A DNA stretch of 29,419 nt from JACVRW01 sp052038485 (lineage in GTDB: Bacteria > Actinomycetota > Thermoleophilia > Solirubrobacterales > Thermoleophilaceae), in the NCBI GenBank assembly GCA_052038485.1, contig JBQGCL010000054.1, positions 1 to 29,419 of the forward strand. Reading direction: 5' to 3'. Shown here piece after piece: positions 22,294 through 29,419 of the stretch. Both the position numbers and the translations under genes were made by a program. Position 1 is the stretch's first letter; the number at the start of each line of letters is the position of its first letter. The notes beneath the pieces are model-generated. The model had not been told where the DNA came from and did not search any database. It saw only the letters and a program-made list of their open reading frames with translations.

Positions 22294-23265
22294 CTAGAGC
22301 CCGCGCGGGTGACGCACCACGTAGCCGGCCGACGACCGGTGCGTCGAGGTCCAGCGTGAGCCGGTCTCGCTGATCGCGCTGGTGTCGAACCGGCGGCCGT
22401 CCACGACCATGTAGGCGTGCCCCGGGTTCGCGTAGATCGTGATGTGGCGTCCGCGGCCCGGCGCGCCGTACTTCATGAACCCGCTCGAGTCGAGCGGCGT
22501 GCGCAGCAGGCCGGCGAAGTGCAGCGCGAATGAGATCGAGCCCGAGCAGTCGTAGCCGGTGTCGTGGTAGCGGCCGTGCCCGCCGCCGTACTTGTACGGC
22601 TTGCGAGCGATCCGGTTGGCGGAGGCGATCACACGCCAAACGGCGCCTCGTCGCGCACTGCCACCGCCGCTGCCGCGGCGCTTGAGCACCGGACCGGGAC
22701 CGATACCGAGCGCCTGGCGCGTCTGCGGGCCGACCACGCCGTCGGCCGTCAGGCCGTGGCTGGCCTGGAAGCTCTTCACGGCGGCCTCGGTCGCCGGGCC
22801 GAAGACCCCGTCCGCCGGCAGGCCGAGCTTGCGCTGAAGCGTGCGCACCCCGCCACCGCGTGCGCGGTGCGACTTGCGGCCACGCGACGTGTGGGCGCGG
22901 CCGTGGAGACGCTTGCGCTTGAGCGCCGGGCCCGGCCCGAGGCCGAGCGCCTGACGCGTCTGCGGACCGACCACGCCGTCGACCGCCAGCCCGTGCCGGC
23001 GCTGATAGCGCTTGACCGCGCGCTCGGTCTGCGGGCCGAAGACGCCGTCGGCGGGGATGCCGAGCGCCTGCTGGAGCCGGCGCACGTCGTCCTTCGACTG
23101 CGAGGCGCGCGCCTTGACGGCAAGCGCGTCGTCCGGAGCGAGCAGCGCGAGGCCGCCCGCGGCCAGCACGAGGGCGGCGAGCGCAGCGACCACCGCGCGG
23201 CGAGCGGCCCCGAGCGGGCTTGCGGCGACGTGCAGCGGCGGATCTGTCTGGCGGGCTAGCGGCAT
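22294..23265 (-). CDS. Peptidoglycan-binding NlpC/P60-type wall hydrolase
   Basis: 323 aa. A signal or anchor helix (about 20-44) is followed by two peptidoglycan-binding type 1 repeats (about 58-108 and 137-188), each with the ADGVFGP...DGVVGPQTRQALG pattern, joined by a Lys/Arg/His-rich linker (115-136). The C-terminal domain (about 210-320) has YDCSGS with the candidate catalytic Cys240 and GHAYMVVDG with His283, as in NlpC/P60 endopeptidases, which cut stem-peptide bonds. The start ATG is 8 nt after the end of a c-di-AMP riboswitch, so expression is likely controlled by that ligand, as for other actinobacterial wall hydrolases. The last residues (SSAGYVVRHPRGL) complete the domain. Confidence 0.92.
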   Translation of the reverse strand: MPLARQTDPPLHVAASPLGAARRAVVAALAALVLAAGGLALLAPDDALAVKARASQSKDDVRRLQQALGIPADGVFGPQTERAVKRYQRRHGLAVDGVVGPQTRQALGLGPGPALKRKRLHGRAHTSRGRKSHRARGGGVRTLQRKLGLPADGVFGPATEAAVKSFQASHGLTADGVVGPQTRQALGIGPGPVLKRRGSGGGSARRGAVWRVIASANRIARKPYKYGGGHGRYHDTGYDCSGSISFALHFAGLLRTPLDSSGFMKYGAPGRGRHITIYANPGHAYMVVDGRRFDTSAISETGSRWTSTHRSSAGYVVRHPRGL

Positions 23266-23271
23266 TTGGTT

Positions 23272-23412
23272 GGCGCCTACGAGGTGAGCTGACGGGCTCG
23301 CGCGGCTTGCGCTACTCCCGGGCACCCGGCCCGGGCGATTCGCCCCCGCGGCACTGCGGCCGCATTGGTTCCCCCGCTCGCCGGACCTTGGGTCGCGGCG
23401 ACTCGGCGTCGG
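23272..23412 (-). ncRNA. ydaO/yuaA-type c-di-AMP riboswitch
   Basis: On the minus strand the conserved pieces of this aptamer occur in the right order: GACGCCGAGTC (23410-23400), GGGGAACC (23374-23367), GGGCGAATCGCCC (23345-23333), CCGTCAGCT (23295-23287) and ACCTCGTAGGCG (23285-23274). The CGCC near the 5' end can pair with the terminal GGCG to close P1. The downstream gene is a wall hydrolase, the classic target of this class in Actinobacteria; c-di-AMP binding is known to turn expression off. P1 ends only 8 nt before the ATG and contains the AGG nearest it, so control of translation is likely here; no terminator hairpin with T-run is visible. Confidence 0.9.
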
Positions 23413-23423
23413 AAGGGCGTCTT

Positions 23424-23452
23424 TCTATCAGCAGAAAGTCCTGCACGTTGCA
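23424..23452 (-). promoter_or_regulatory. Candidate promoter of the riboswitch/NlpC gene
   Basis: On the minus strand TGCAAC (23452-23447) and GATAGA (23429-23424) are 17 nt apart; transcription would begin near 23417, just before the aptamer. The -35 lies inside the inverted repeat. Confidence 0.4.
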
Positions 23453-23463
23453 GGATTTCTTGC
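23431..23463. promoter_or_regulatory. Long inverted repeat between two divergent promoters
   Basis: Arms of 15 nt (GCAGAAAGTCCTGCA and TGCAGGATTTCTTGC) surround CGT. The inner 7 bp match perfectly; the outer part has one mismatch and two G-T pairs. It overlaps the -35 of the NlpC promoter and ends 3 nt before a -10-like TAGGGT for the MBL gene, a good place for an operator. Confidence 0.5.
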
Positions 23464-23465
23464 AG

Positions 23466-23471
23466 TAGGGT
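23466..23471 (+). promoter_or_regulatory. Candidate -10 box of the MBL-like gene
   Basis: TAGGGT ends 8 nt before the ATG at 23480, compatible with a leaderless transcript; the -35 region is covered by the inverted repeat. Confidence 0.4.
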
Positions 23472-23479
23472 CGCGCCCC

Positions 23480-24049
23480 ATGCAGGAGATAACACCCGAA
23501 ATCCGCCATTGGACCGCTGTTCACCCCCACATCGGCTGGCGGGTCAGCTCGTACTGGTTGCCCGGCTTGAAGCTGCTGCTGGACCCGCTCGAGGTGCCAG
23601 ACGAGGTCGACGGCGTCGAGCAGATCGTCCTCACCAACCGCCACCACGGTCGCTCCGCCTTCGAGGCCGGCGAGCGCTTCGGGGCGCCGGTGCACGTGCC
23701 GCGCGACGGGCTGCACGAGTTCGAAGGCGACCCCGTCGAGCCCTACGACTTCGGCGAGCCGTTCCTCGATGGCGCGATCACAGCTCATCAGGTGACGGAG
23801 CTGTGGCCGGACGACGGCGCCCTGCACATCCCGGCCGTCGACGCACTCGCCATCGCCGACACGGTCCTCAACGACAACGGACGCCTCCAGTTCATGCCCG
23901 ACGTCTGCTTCGGCGACGTCGAGGCGGAGCGGGCGAGTATCCGCGCGGGGCTGACGCGGCTCGCTGACGAGCTCGACTTCAGCCATCTGCTGCTCGCCCA
24001 CGGCGACCCCCTGGCAGCGGATGGTCGCGAGCGCCTACGCGAGTTCTAG
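23480..24049 (+). CDS. Metallo-beta-lactamase-fold-like protein
   Basis: 189 aa. The order VEQIVLTNRHHGRSAFEAGERFGAPVHVP (48-74), GALHIPAVDALAIADTVL (113-130) and LLLAHGDPLAADGRERL (171-186) matches the core strands of a metallo-beta-lactamase-like fold. However, the usual HxHxDH metal motif is reduced to NRHHGRS, so hydrolase activity is doubtful; related proteins in actinobacteria are annotated as MBL-fold hydrolases without a known substrate. No signal peptide is present. The ATG follows a -10-like box by 8 nt and has no ribosome binding site. The stop is a CTAG shared with cydB. Confidence 0.75.
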   Translation: MQEITPEIRHWTAVHPHIGWRVSSYWLPGLKLLLDPLEVPDEVDGVEQIVLTNRHHGRSAFEAGERFGAPVHVPRDGLHEFEGDPVEPYDFGEPFLDGAITAHQVTELWPDDGALHIPAVDALAIADTVLNDNGRLQFMPDVCFGDVEAERASIRAGLTRLADELDFSHLLLAHGDPLAADGRERLREF

Positions 24050-25059
24050 CGCTCCGCTTCCTCCTCGAGCAGGGTGCGCTGGTCGAGCGTGAACAGCACC
24101 CCGAGCGCGGGCAGGATGAGCACCACCGCCACGCCGAACAGCACGAGTATGGACGTCAGCGTCTCGCTCGCGCCGGCGCCCTCCTCGATGGTGAGCGTCG
24201 TCGGCAGTAGGTAGGGGTACTGCGCCACGCCCCAGCCCCAGATGACGGCGACCACGGCGGCGACGGCCACCGGGCGGACACCGCGCTCCGCACCGCGCCA
24301 CAGGAGCGTCATCGCGGCCACCCCGCACACGACCGACGCGAGCACCAGCGGCAGCCCGTCGCCGGTGAGGCCGTCGTAGATGAAGCGCGCGTCCTCGTGG
24401 AGGGCAACGATCCCACCGACCGCGAATACCCCGGCCACGCCCGCCGCGACGCGGGCGCGCATCGCGAAGTAGTCGATCAGGTCGGGATCGCCGAACCGGC
24501 GGGCGTCGGTGATCAGGAACACCGCCGCGAGATAGGCGCCGGTCGCGACGAACAAGGCGCCCAGCACGAGCGAGACCGGGTTGAACCAGCTCGTCAGGGC
24601 GTCGCCCGCCGCGTTGCCGACCGGCACCCGTCCAGAGGCGACCGCGCCCACCACGGTTCCCATGAAGAACGGCGTCAGTACCGACGAGATGGCGAACGCC
24701 CACTCCGCGAAGCGCCTCGCCGCCCTCCGGTTGGCGACGCGGTGGAAGGCAAAGCCGGCACCGCGCAGCACGATGCCCAGAGCGGCGAGGCTGAGCGGGA
24801 TGAACAAGGTCGACATCACTGAGGAGAAGGCCTCGGGGAAGCCCGTCCAGAGGGTCACCAACATGAAGATCAGCCAGACGTGGTTGGCCTCCCAAACGGG
24901 GCCGATCGCCCAGTCGACGAGGTCTCGTGCCCGCGTACCGCGCTCGCTGCCGCCCGAGACGAGCGCCCAGAGGCCGCCCCCGAAGTCGGCTCCCCCGAAC
25001 ACCGCGTAGAGGGTCAAACCGACCCAGAGCACGCCCGCGACCGCGTCCGCGCTGCTCAT
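24046..25059 (-). CDS. cydB: Cytochrome bd-type quinol oxidase subunit II
   Basis: 337 aa with eight to nine membrane helices and CydB segments: LWVGLTLYAVFGGADFGGGLW at the N-terminus, GPVWEANHVWLIFMLVTLWTGFPEAFSSVMSTL, and VAQYPYLLPTTLTIEEGAG near the C-terminus. It is the structural partner of CydA in a quinol oxidase that reduces oxygen at high affinity without pumping protons. The ATG overlaps the cydA stop as ATGA. The stop is a CTAG shared with the convergent MBL-like gene. Confidence 0.95.
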   Translation of the reverse strand: MSSADAVAGVLWVGLTLYAVFGGADFGGGLWALVSGGSERGTRARDLVDWAIGPVWEANHVWLIFMLVTLWTGFPEAFSSVMSTLFIPLSLAALGIVLRGAGFAFHRVANRRAARRFAEWAFAISSVLTPFFMGTVVGAVASGRVPVGNAAGDALTSWFNPVSLVLGALFVATGAYLAAVFLITDARRFGDPDLIDYFAMRARVAAGVAGVFAVGGIVALHEDARFIYDGLTGDGLPLVLASVVCGVAAMTLLWRGAERGVRPVAVAAVVAVIWGWGVAQYPYLLPTTLTIEEGAGASETLTSILVLFGVAVVLILPALGVLFTLDQRTLLEEEAER

Positions 25060-26417
25060 GACGGCCGCGGCCCGTACGGCACGTCGACGTCGTCCACCTG
25101 CGCCTCCCGCCAGCGCCGTGACATCGCACGTAGGACGATCACCGTGGCGACCCCGAGCGCCGTATAGGTGAGGAAGACGACTCCGAGACTGATCCAAACG
25201 CCGCTCGCCTGGGTGACCGCGTCCTCGGTGCGCATCACCTCATAGACGATCCACGGCTGTCGCCCGACCTCCGTGACGATCCAGCCGCACTCCAGCGCCA
25301 CGATCGCCGCCACACCCGAGACAGCGATCGCGCGCAGGAACCAGGGCGTGGCGGGGATGTCGCGCTTGCGCCACCAGGCCACCCCGAGCCAGAGCCCGAG
25401 TGCGATCAGGGCGGAGCAGATGCCCACCATCGCGTCGAACGCCCAGTGGAGCATCGTGTTCGCGGGCGGGCGGTCATCGGGTGGCACCGAGTCGAGCCCG
25501 ATCACTTCGGTGTCGGTGCTGAAGCCGACCAGCCAGGAGTCCAGGCCGGGGATCCCGATCCCGCCCTTCACGCCGTCCGAGGTGCAGCGGCCGCCGATGT
25601 ACTCGGTGACGTGGGTGTCCGTCTCCTGCACGCACTCCATCGCGGCGAACTTGACCGGCTGGTCCTTGGCGATCGCCCGCGCGGCCGTGTCGCCGACCAT
25701 GAACTGGATCGGCGTCAGGATCACGCCCATCGTCAGCGGGATCAGCAGGCCGAGCCGGTGGTGGCGGTCGCGTCGCCCGCGCAGCATCCCGACGGCGTAC
25801 ACCGACGCGACCAGGAAGCCGGTGACCAGGTAGGCCGCCAGGATCATGTGAGGAGCCTCATAGGCAACGGCGCCGTTGAAGAAGGCGTCGAGCGGGCTGA
25901 CGCCGCTCACCGTCCCATCGGAGGCGAGCGTGAACCCGTCGGGCTGGTTCATCCATGAGTTCGCGGCGACCACCGACCAGGCGCCGCCGATGCCCGCGAG
26001 CGCGACCGGGACGCCGGTCCAGAAGTGCGTCCACGGCGACAGGTGCTTCCAGCCGTAGATGTAGATGGCGATGAAGATCGCCTCGGTGAAGAAGAAGATC
26101 CCCTCGAGCGCGAAGGGGAGCCCGAAGACGTCGCCGAAGCGGCGCATGAACTCGGGCCACAGCAGCCCCATCTCAAACGACAGCACGGTCCCTGTGATCG
26201 CGCCCACGACGAACGTCACCGCCGCGACCTTCGACCAGCGCTTGGCCAGCCCCAGCGCCACCTCGTCGCCCCGCCTCAGCCCCAGCCAGTTGGCGATCAG
26301 GATGATCGCCGGAAGGCCCACGCCGAGACACGCCAAGACGATGTGGAAGCCGAGCGTGAAGCCCATCTGGCTGCGAGCGGCGCCGAGGTCCGCCGCGAAC
26401 GGAACGAAGTCCGTCAC
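25056..26417 (-). CDS. cydA: Cytochrome bd-type quinol oxidase subunit I
   Basis: 453 aa, nine or so membrane helices. Haem ligands are visible: His25 (GFHIVLA, haem b595), His190 (EAPHMILAAY, haem b558) and Met330 (FDAMVG, haem b558), with the conserved E83 and E105 regions (FEMGLLWPEF, EGIFFFTEAIF) and G-R-Q-P-W at 385-389. The periplasmic Q-loop (about 245-320) is of the short type. The GTG start at 26417 overlaps the upstream NDH-2 stop as GTGA; it gives MTDFVPFAADLGAARSQMGFT, the usual CydA opening. Together with CydB it oxidises quinol and reduces oxygen. Confidence 0.95.
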   Translation of the reverse strand: MTDFVPFAADLGAARSQMGFTLGFHIVLACLGVGLPAIILIANWLGLRRGDEVALGLAKRWSKVAAVTFVVGAITGTVLSFEMGLLWPEFMRRFGDVFGLPFALEGIFFFTEAIFIAIYIYGWKHLSPWTHFWTGVPVALAGIGGAWSVVAANSWMNQPDGFTLASDGTVSGVSPLDAFFNGAVAYEAPHMILAAYLVTGFLVASVYAVGMLRGRRDRHHRLGLLIPLTMGVILTPIQFMVGDTAARAIAKDQPVKFAAMECVQETDTHVTEYIGGRCTSDGVKGGIGIPGLDSWLVGFSTDTEVIGLDSVPPDDRPPANTMLHWAFDAMVGICSALIALGLWLGVAWWRKRDIPATPWFLRAIAVSGVAAIVALECGWIVTEVGRQPWIVYEVMRTEDAVTQASGVWISLGVVFLTYTALGVATVIVLRAMSRRWREAQVDDVDVPYGPRPS

Positions 26418-27736
26418 CTGACGGCGTGCGGCCTGGCCGGCGCCCGGCTGATGCCGACCTCGCGCTCGATCAGGGCGCTCTGACGCTCGCCGAAGCGGGC
26501 ACCGACCCACTTCAGGAGCACGCCCATGCGTCGGCCGACCTGCCCGCCGAGGTAGTACAGATGAACTCCGAGATAGGTGAGGAAGGCCGGCCAGCCCGAG
26601 AGCTTCAGGCCTCTGATCTCGCAGATCGCCTTGCCGCGGCCTACGACCGCGAGCGCGCCCTTGTCGAGGTACCGGAACGGTGTCGAGGCTCCACGCTCAC
26701 CGCGGCGGATCGCCTTGGCCACGTGATGGGCCTGCTGGATCGCGACCGTCGCGAGGCCGGGGAGCGGCTTTCCCTGTGGCCCGGCCAGGGAGGCGCCATC
26801 TCCGATAACGGATATCTCCGGCCGGCCCGGCAGGGTCAGGTCCGGGTTGACCTCGATCCGCCCGGCACGGTCCGTGCTCGCCCCGGTGGCTCGGGCGAGG
26901 GCGTCGGTCAGCGCCACCGACTGTACCCCCGCCGCCCAGATGACGGTGCGAGAGTCGATCCGCTCGGTGGCTCCCCCGACTTCGATCGTGACGCCGCTGC
27001 TGTCGATGGCCGTGGCCAGTGCGCCCTCGCGAACGGTCACCCCGAGTCGCCCGAGCTGAGTGGCCACCTTCCTCGAGAGCTCCTCGCTGAACGCGGACAC
27101 GACCCGGTCGCCCGCGTCCAGCAGGATCACCTTCGCCTGGCTCGTGTCGATGCGCCGGTACTGGCGCTTCATGTCGCTGACCGTGAGCGCGAGCTCACCC
27201 GCGATCTCCACCCCGGTTGGACCACCGCCGACGACGACAAAGGTCAGGTACGCGGCCTGCTCGGCGGGGTCGTTGCTGCGCTCCGCCTCTTCGAGCGCCG
27301 CGTAGAAGTGCTGCCTGAGGTTGATCGCGTCCATCAGCGTCTTGAGGCCGTAGGTGACCTCCTGCCATTCGTCGTGGCCGAAGTAGGAGGTGCGCGCGCC
27401 GCAGGCCACGATCAGGCTGTCGTAGTCGAGCCGGTCGCCGTGGGCGAGCACCACCTGCCGGCGTTCCGGATCGATGTCGGTGACTTCGGCCATGAGCACC
27501 GTGGTGTTGGCGCTGCGCTTCAGCGAGGGCCGGATCGGCGCTGCGCAGTCGCTGGGCGCCAGCGCCCCGGCCGCGACTTGATAGAGCAGCGGCTGGAACA
27601 GGGGGTGATTGGTGCGGTCGACGAGCGTCACGTCCACGTCGGCGTGCCGCAGGCGGCGAGCGGCAGCGAGGCCCCCGAAGCCGCCGCCGACGATCACGAC
27701 CCGCGGCCGCCGGGCGCTGGCGGCCTCAGCCGGCAC
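26414..27736 (-). CDS. ndh: Type II NADH dehydrogenase (NDH-2)
   Basis: 440 aa, a two-dinucleotide-binding flavoprotein. FAD motif VVIVGGGFGGLAAARRL at about 13-29, NAD motif FVVVGGGPTGVEIAGEL at about 165-182, ATG-like ACGARTSYFGHDEW and VIGDGAS near residue 310, then the AIQQAHHVAKAI quinone-site region and the C-terminal amphipathic membrane anchor (LTYLGVHLYYLGGQVGRRMGVLLKW). NDH-2 transfers electrons from NADH to quinone without proton pumping. The GTG start has GAGGGAG 5 nt upstream and lies 11 nt inside the GMC gene; the stop overlaps cydA, linking quinone reduction to quinol oxidation in one unit. Confidence 0.93.
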   Translation of the reverse strand: MPAEAASARRPRVVIVGGGFGGLAAARRLRHADVDVTLVDRTNHPLFQPLLYQVAAGALAPSDCAAPIRPSLKRSANTTVLMAEVTDIDPERRQVVLAHGDRLDYDSLIVACGARTSYFGHDEWQEVTYGLKTLMDAINLRQHFYAALEEAERSNDPAEQAAYLTFVVVGGGPTGVEIAGELALTVSDMKRQYRRIDTSQAKVILLDAGDRVVSAFSEELSRKVATQLGRLGVTVREGALATAIDSSGVTIEVGGATERIDSRTVIWAAGVQSVALTDALARATGASTDRAGRIEVNPDLTLPGRPEISVIGDGASLAGPQGKPLPGLATVAIQQAHHVAKAIRRGERGASTPFRYLDKGALAVVGRGKAICEIRGLKLSGWPAFLTYLGVHLYYLGGQVGRRMGVLLKWVGARFGERQSALIEREVGISRAPARPHAVR

Positions 27737-29318
27737 GCGCGGGCTCCCTCACCGCGCCCGGCTCCGCTCCAAGCCGCTCGAGCAGGTGGTCCCCCACTCG
27801 TAACGCGTTGGCCATCGCGGTCAGGGCCGGGTTCACCGCCCCGATGCTGGGGAAGAAGCTGGTGTCGACGACGTAGAGGTTGTCGAGCTCGTGGGCGCGG
27901 CAGTTGGTGTCGAGCACGGACGTCTCGGGGTCGCTGCCGAAGCGGCAGGTGCCCGCCTGGTGGGCGACCCCCGCCACCGGGATGTCGGTCTTCAGGTAGG
28001 CGTGCCGTGGGATCAGGTGGTCGGGCTGCATCCCGGCGTGCGCCAGCAGCCCCTTGAGCTTGTGGTACAGCCGCTTGGCGGGGTCGTGGTTGGTCTGCCG
28101 GTAGCTGAGCCGCACGTTCCCGTCGCGGTCGAGCGTGACGCGGTTCTCCGGCCGCGGCAGGTCCTCGGTCGAGAGCCAGAAGTCGACGGCGTGGTGGGCC
28201 AGCCCCTCGAGCGTCCGCGTCGGCGCCGGCTTCGTCTCGAGCGGCTTCTCGCCCCGGAACATGTCGGCCTGCGACTTGCCGACCATCTGGATGTTGCCCA
28301 GCGGGTACTCGTAGTCGTCGCTGCCGAGGTAGAAGTCGTTGAGGCCGAGCGTCTTCTGGAAGACGGTCGGGTTCGGCTCCTTTGAGAGGGCGAGCACGGC
28401 CTGGCTGTGGTGGAACGTGTAGTTGCGCCCGAGCTGGTCGGATCGGTTCGACAGGCCGTGCGGGTGCTTGTCTGTGGCCGAGGCGAGCAGCAGCTTGGCC
28501 GAGTTGGCCGCTCCGCACGAAACGACCACGATGTCGGCGCTGAAGCTCTCGCGCGCTCCGTTGTGGTCGACGACAACCTCGGTCACCGTCGTGCCGGCCG
28601 GGTTGGTGCGCAGCGCCAAGGCGCGGGCGTTCCTCATCAAGGTGACGTTGGGATGCTCGAGCGCCGGCCGCACCGCGAGCACCTCGGCGTCGGACTTCGC
28701 GTGCACCAGGCACGGGAAGCCATCGCACGTCGAACAGCGGACGCACGCGCCGTGGGCCATGTCGGCCTCGTTGAGCATCACGCCGCACGGTGCGTGGAAG
28801 GGATGGTGGCCGGCCGCCTCGAGATCGTCGGCGAGCTGCTGGATGCGCGGCTCGTGCGACACCGGCGGGAACGGATAGGGCGCACTCGCCGGCGGCTCGG
28901 TGGGGTCCTCCCCGCGAGCGCCGTGCACCTCGTAGAGCTGCTCGGCCTCCGTGTAGTAGGGCTCGAACTCGTCGTAGCCGACCGGCCAGGCGGGCGAGAC
29001 TCCGTCGTGGTGGCGCAGCTCGACGAAGTCCTCGGCGCGCAGCCGGTAGAGCGCGGCGCCGTAGAGCTTGGTGGCGCCGCCGACGAAGTAGTGAACCTGC
29101 GGCTGGAACGCCTTGCCGGTCTCGTCCACGTACCAGGTGTCCGGCGAGATGTAGCGGTTGCCGATGAACACCTCGGCCGCCGACCAGTTCTGGGGCTCGC
29201 GCGGCAGCCAGTCGCCACGCTCGAGCAGCAGGATGCGCTTGCCCGAGGGGGCGAGGCGGTGCACGAGCGTGCCGCCGCCCGCGCCGCTGCCGATGACGAT
29301 CACGTCGTAGGAGCTCAC
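27726..29318 (-). CDS. GMC-family FAD-dependent oxidoreductase
   Basis: 530 aa. N-terminal FAD motif VIVIGSGAGGGTLVHRLAPSGKRILLLERG (split here: IGSGAGGG at 9-16), VGGATKLYGAALYRL, and the C-terminal HQAGTCRFG with catalytic His453 and SIGAVNPALT with Asn496, the GMC active-site pair. A four-cysteine cluster, C192-V-R-C195-S-T-C198-D-G-F-P-C203, is typical of a subgroup related to membrane gluconate/sorbitol dehydrogenases rather than soluble glucose oxidases. It likely oxidises a sugar or alcohol and passes electrons on, not to oxygen (inference). No signal peptide. The GTG start overlaps the GH15 stop as GTGA, and its end overlaps NDH-2. Confidence 0.92.
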   Translation of the reverse strand: MSSYDVIVIGSGAGGGTLVHRLAPSGKRILLLERGDWLPREPQNWSAAEVFIGNRYISPDTWYVDETGKAFQPQVHYFVGGATKLYGAALYRLRAEDFVELRHHDGVSPAWPVGYDEFEPYYTEAEQLYEVHGARGEDPTEPPASAPYPFPPVSHEPRIQQLADDLEAAGHHPFHAPCGVMLNEADMAHGACVRCSTCDGFPCLVHAKSDAEVLAVRPALEHPNVTLMRNARALALRTNPAGTTVTEVVVDHNGARESFSADIVVVSCGAANSAKLLLASATDKHPHGLSNRSDQLGRNYTFHHSQAVLALSKEPNPTVFQKTLGLNDFYLGSDDYEYPLGNIQMVGKSQADMFRGEKPLETKPAPTRTLEGLAHHAVDFWLSTEDLPRPENRVTLDRDGNVRLSYRQTNHDPAKRLYHKLKGLLAHAGMQPDHLIPRHAYLKTDIPVAGVAHQAGTCRFGSDPETSVLDTNCRAHELDNLYVVDTSFFPSIGAVNPALTAMANALRVGDHLLERLGAEPGAVREPARAG

Positions 29319-29419
29319 GTCGTGTACTCCTCGAGTCGCTCTTGCAGGATGATGCGCGCGCCCGCCTCGATCAGCGCGAGGTGCGAGAAGGCCTGCGGGA
29401 AGTTGCCCAGGTGGCGCCC
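29315..29419 (-). CDS. C-terminus of a GH15-type hydrolase (glucoamylase/trehalase)
   Basis: The last 34 codons are inside the window: GRHLGNFPQAFSHLALIEAG, then ARIILQERLEEYTT and TGA. LGNFPQAFSHLALI is the well-known C-terminal signature of GH15 proteins of the trehalase/glucan 1,4-alpha-glucosidase type, which hydrolyse alpha-glucosidic bonds with inversion. The remainder lies beyond the right edge. The stop overlaps the GMC start codon (GTGA), so it is the upstream gene of the five-gene unit. Confidence 0.85.
   Translation of the reverse strand, partial: GRHLGNFPQAFSHLALIEAGARIILQERLEEYTT

Noticed and set aside
22737..23080. DNA repeat in the NlpC gene as a mobile or satellite repeat
   Set aside because: It reflects two homologous peptidoglycan-binding domains at protein level.
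1..29419. tRNA, rRNA, CRISPR, insertion sequences, prophage or defence genes
   Set aside because: No cloverleaf, repeat array, transposase, integrase or restriction/toxin motif was found in any frame.

Overview
The window is very GC-rich, gene-dense bacterial chromosome. Gene content (PucR-type regulator, mycolata-free cell-wall enzymes, NDH-2 plus cytochrome bd, GH15 enzyme, c-di-AMP riboswitch before an NlpC/P60 protein), frequent GTG starts and many apparently leaderless genes point to a high-GC actinobacterium. The protein style most resembles Thermoleophilia (Solirubrobacterales), but that assignment is inference from memory, not a search. I see no rRNA, tRNA, CRISPR, IS element, prophage or compositional island. 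No gene-free stretch exceeds 300 bases; the longest (23266-23479) is filled by a riboswitch and an inverted repeat.

Layout. 1-2309: a secreted alpha/beta hydrolase (3' end cut by the window edge) divergent from a PucR-type regulator, with a perfect 24-bp palindrome between them. 2347-3657: an 85-aa unknown protein divergent from a NIF3-family protein, then a 58-aa HTH-like protein. 3752-7155: long-chain acyl-CoA synthetase, small membrane protein and HisC-like aminotransferase. 7152-11385: membrane diguanylate cyclase, SAM methyltransferase, patatin-like lipase and D-Ala-D-Ala carboxypeptidase, alternating in orientation. 11382-15833 (minus): methyltransferase, truA, surE and ligA, with three back-to-back triloop hairpins between truA and surE. 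15862-19922: a cysteine-free Rrf2 regulator facing a sulfate ABC transporter operon (sbp-cysT-cysW-cysA). 20047-24049: a secreted clan-A glycoside hydrolase with a Lys/Arg-repeat linker, a methyltransferase whose start is puzzling, a peptidoglycan-binding NlpC/P60 protein under a ydaO-type c-di-AMP riboswitch, and an MBL-like protein. 24046-29419 (minus): a tightly overlapped unit GH15 - GMC oxidoreductase - NDH-2 - cydA - cydB.

How it works together. The right end looks like a branched, quinol-oxidising respiratory unit (NDH-2 feeding cytochrome bd) translationally coupled to a sugar hydrolase and a flavin-dependent alcohol/sugar oxidoreductase. The sulfate operon and its CymR-like neighbour suggest sulfur control. 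Several genes act on the cell wall (DacB, NlpC/P60), one under c-di-AMP.

Architecture is the most unusual aspect. At three divergent junctions the two start codons flank a 10-bp element ANNNTANNNT that provides a -10 hexamer to both strands, usually 7-10 nt from a start codon (leaderless). Four convergent pairs end in a shared palindromic CTAG so that both stop codons overlap. I found no obviously new multi-gene defence or mobile system; the strongest candidates for new biology are the bidirectional leaderless promoters, the triple-hairpin surE leader, the pucR palindrome and the GH15-GMC-NDH2-cydAB unit.
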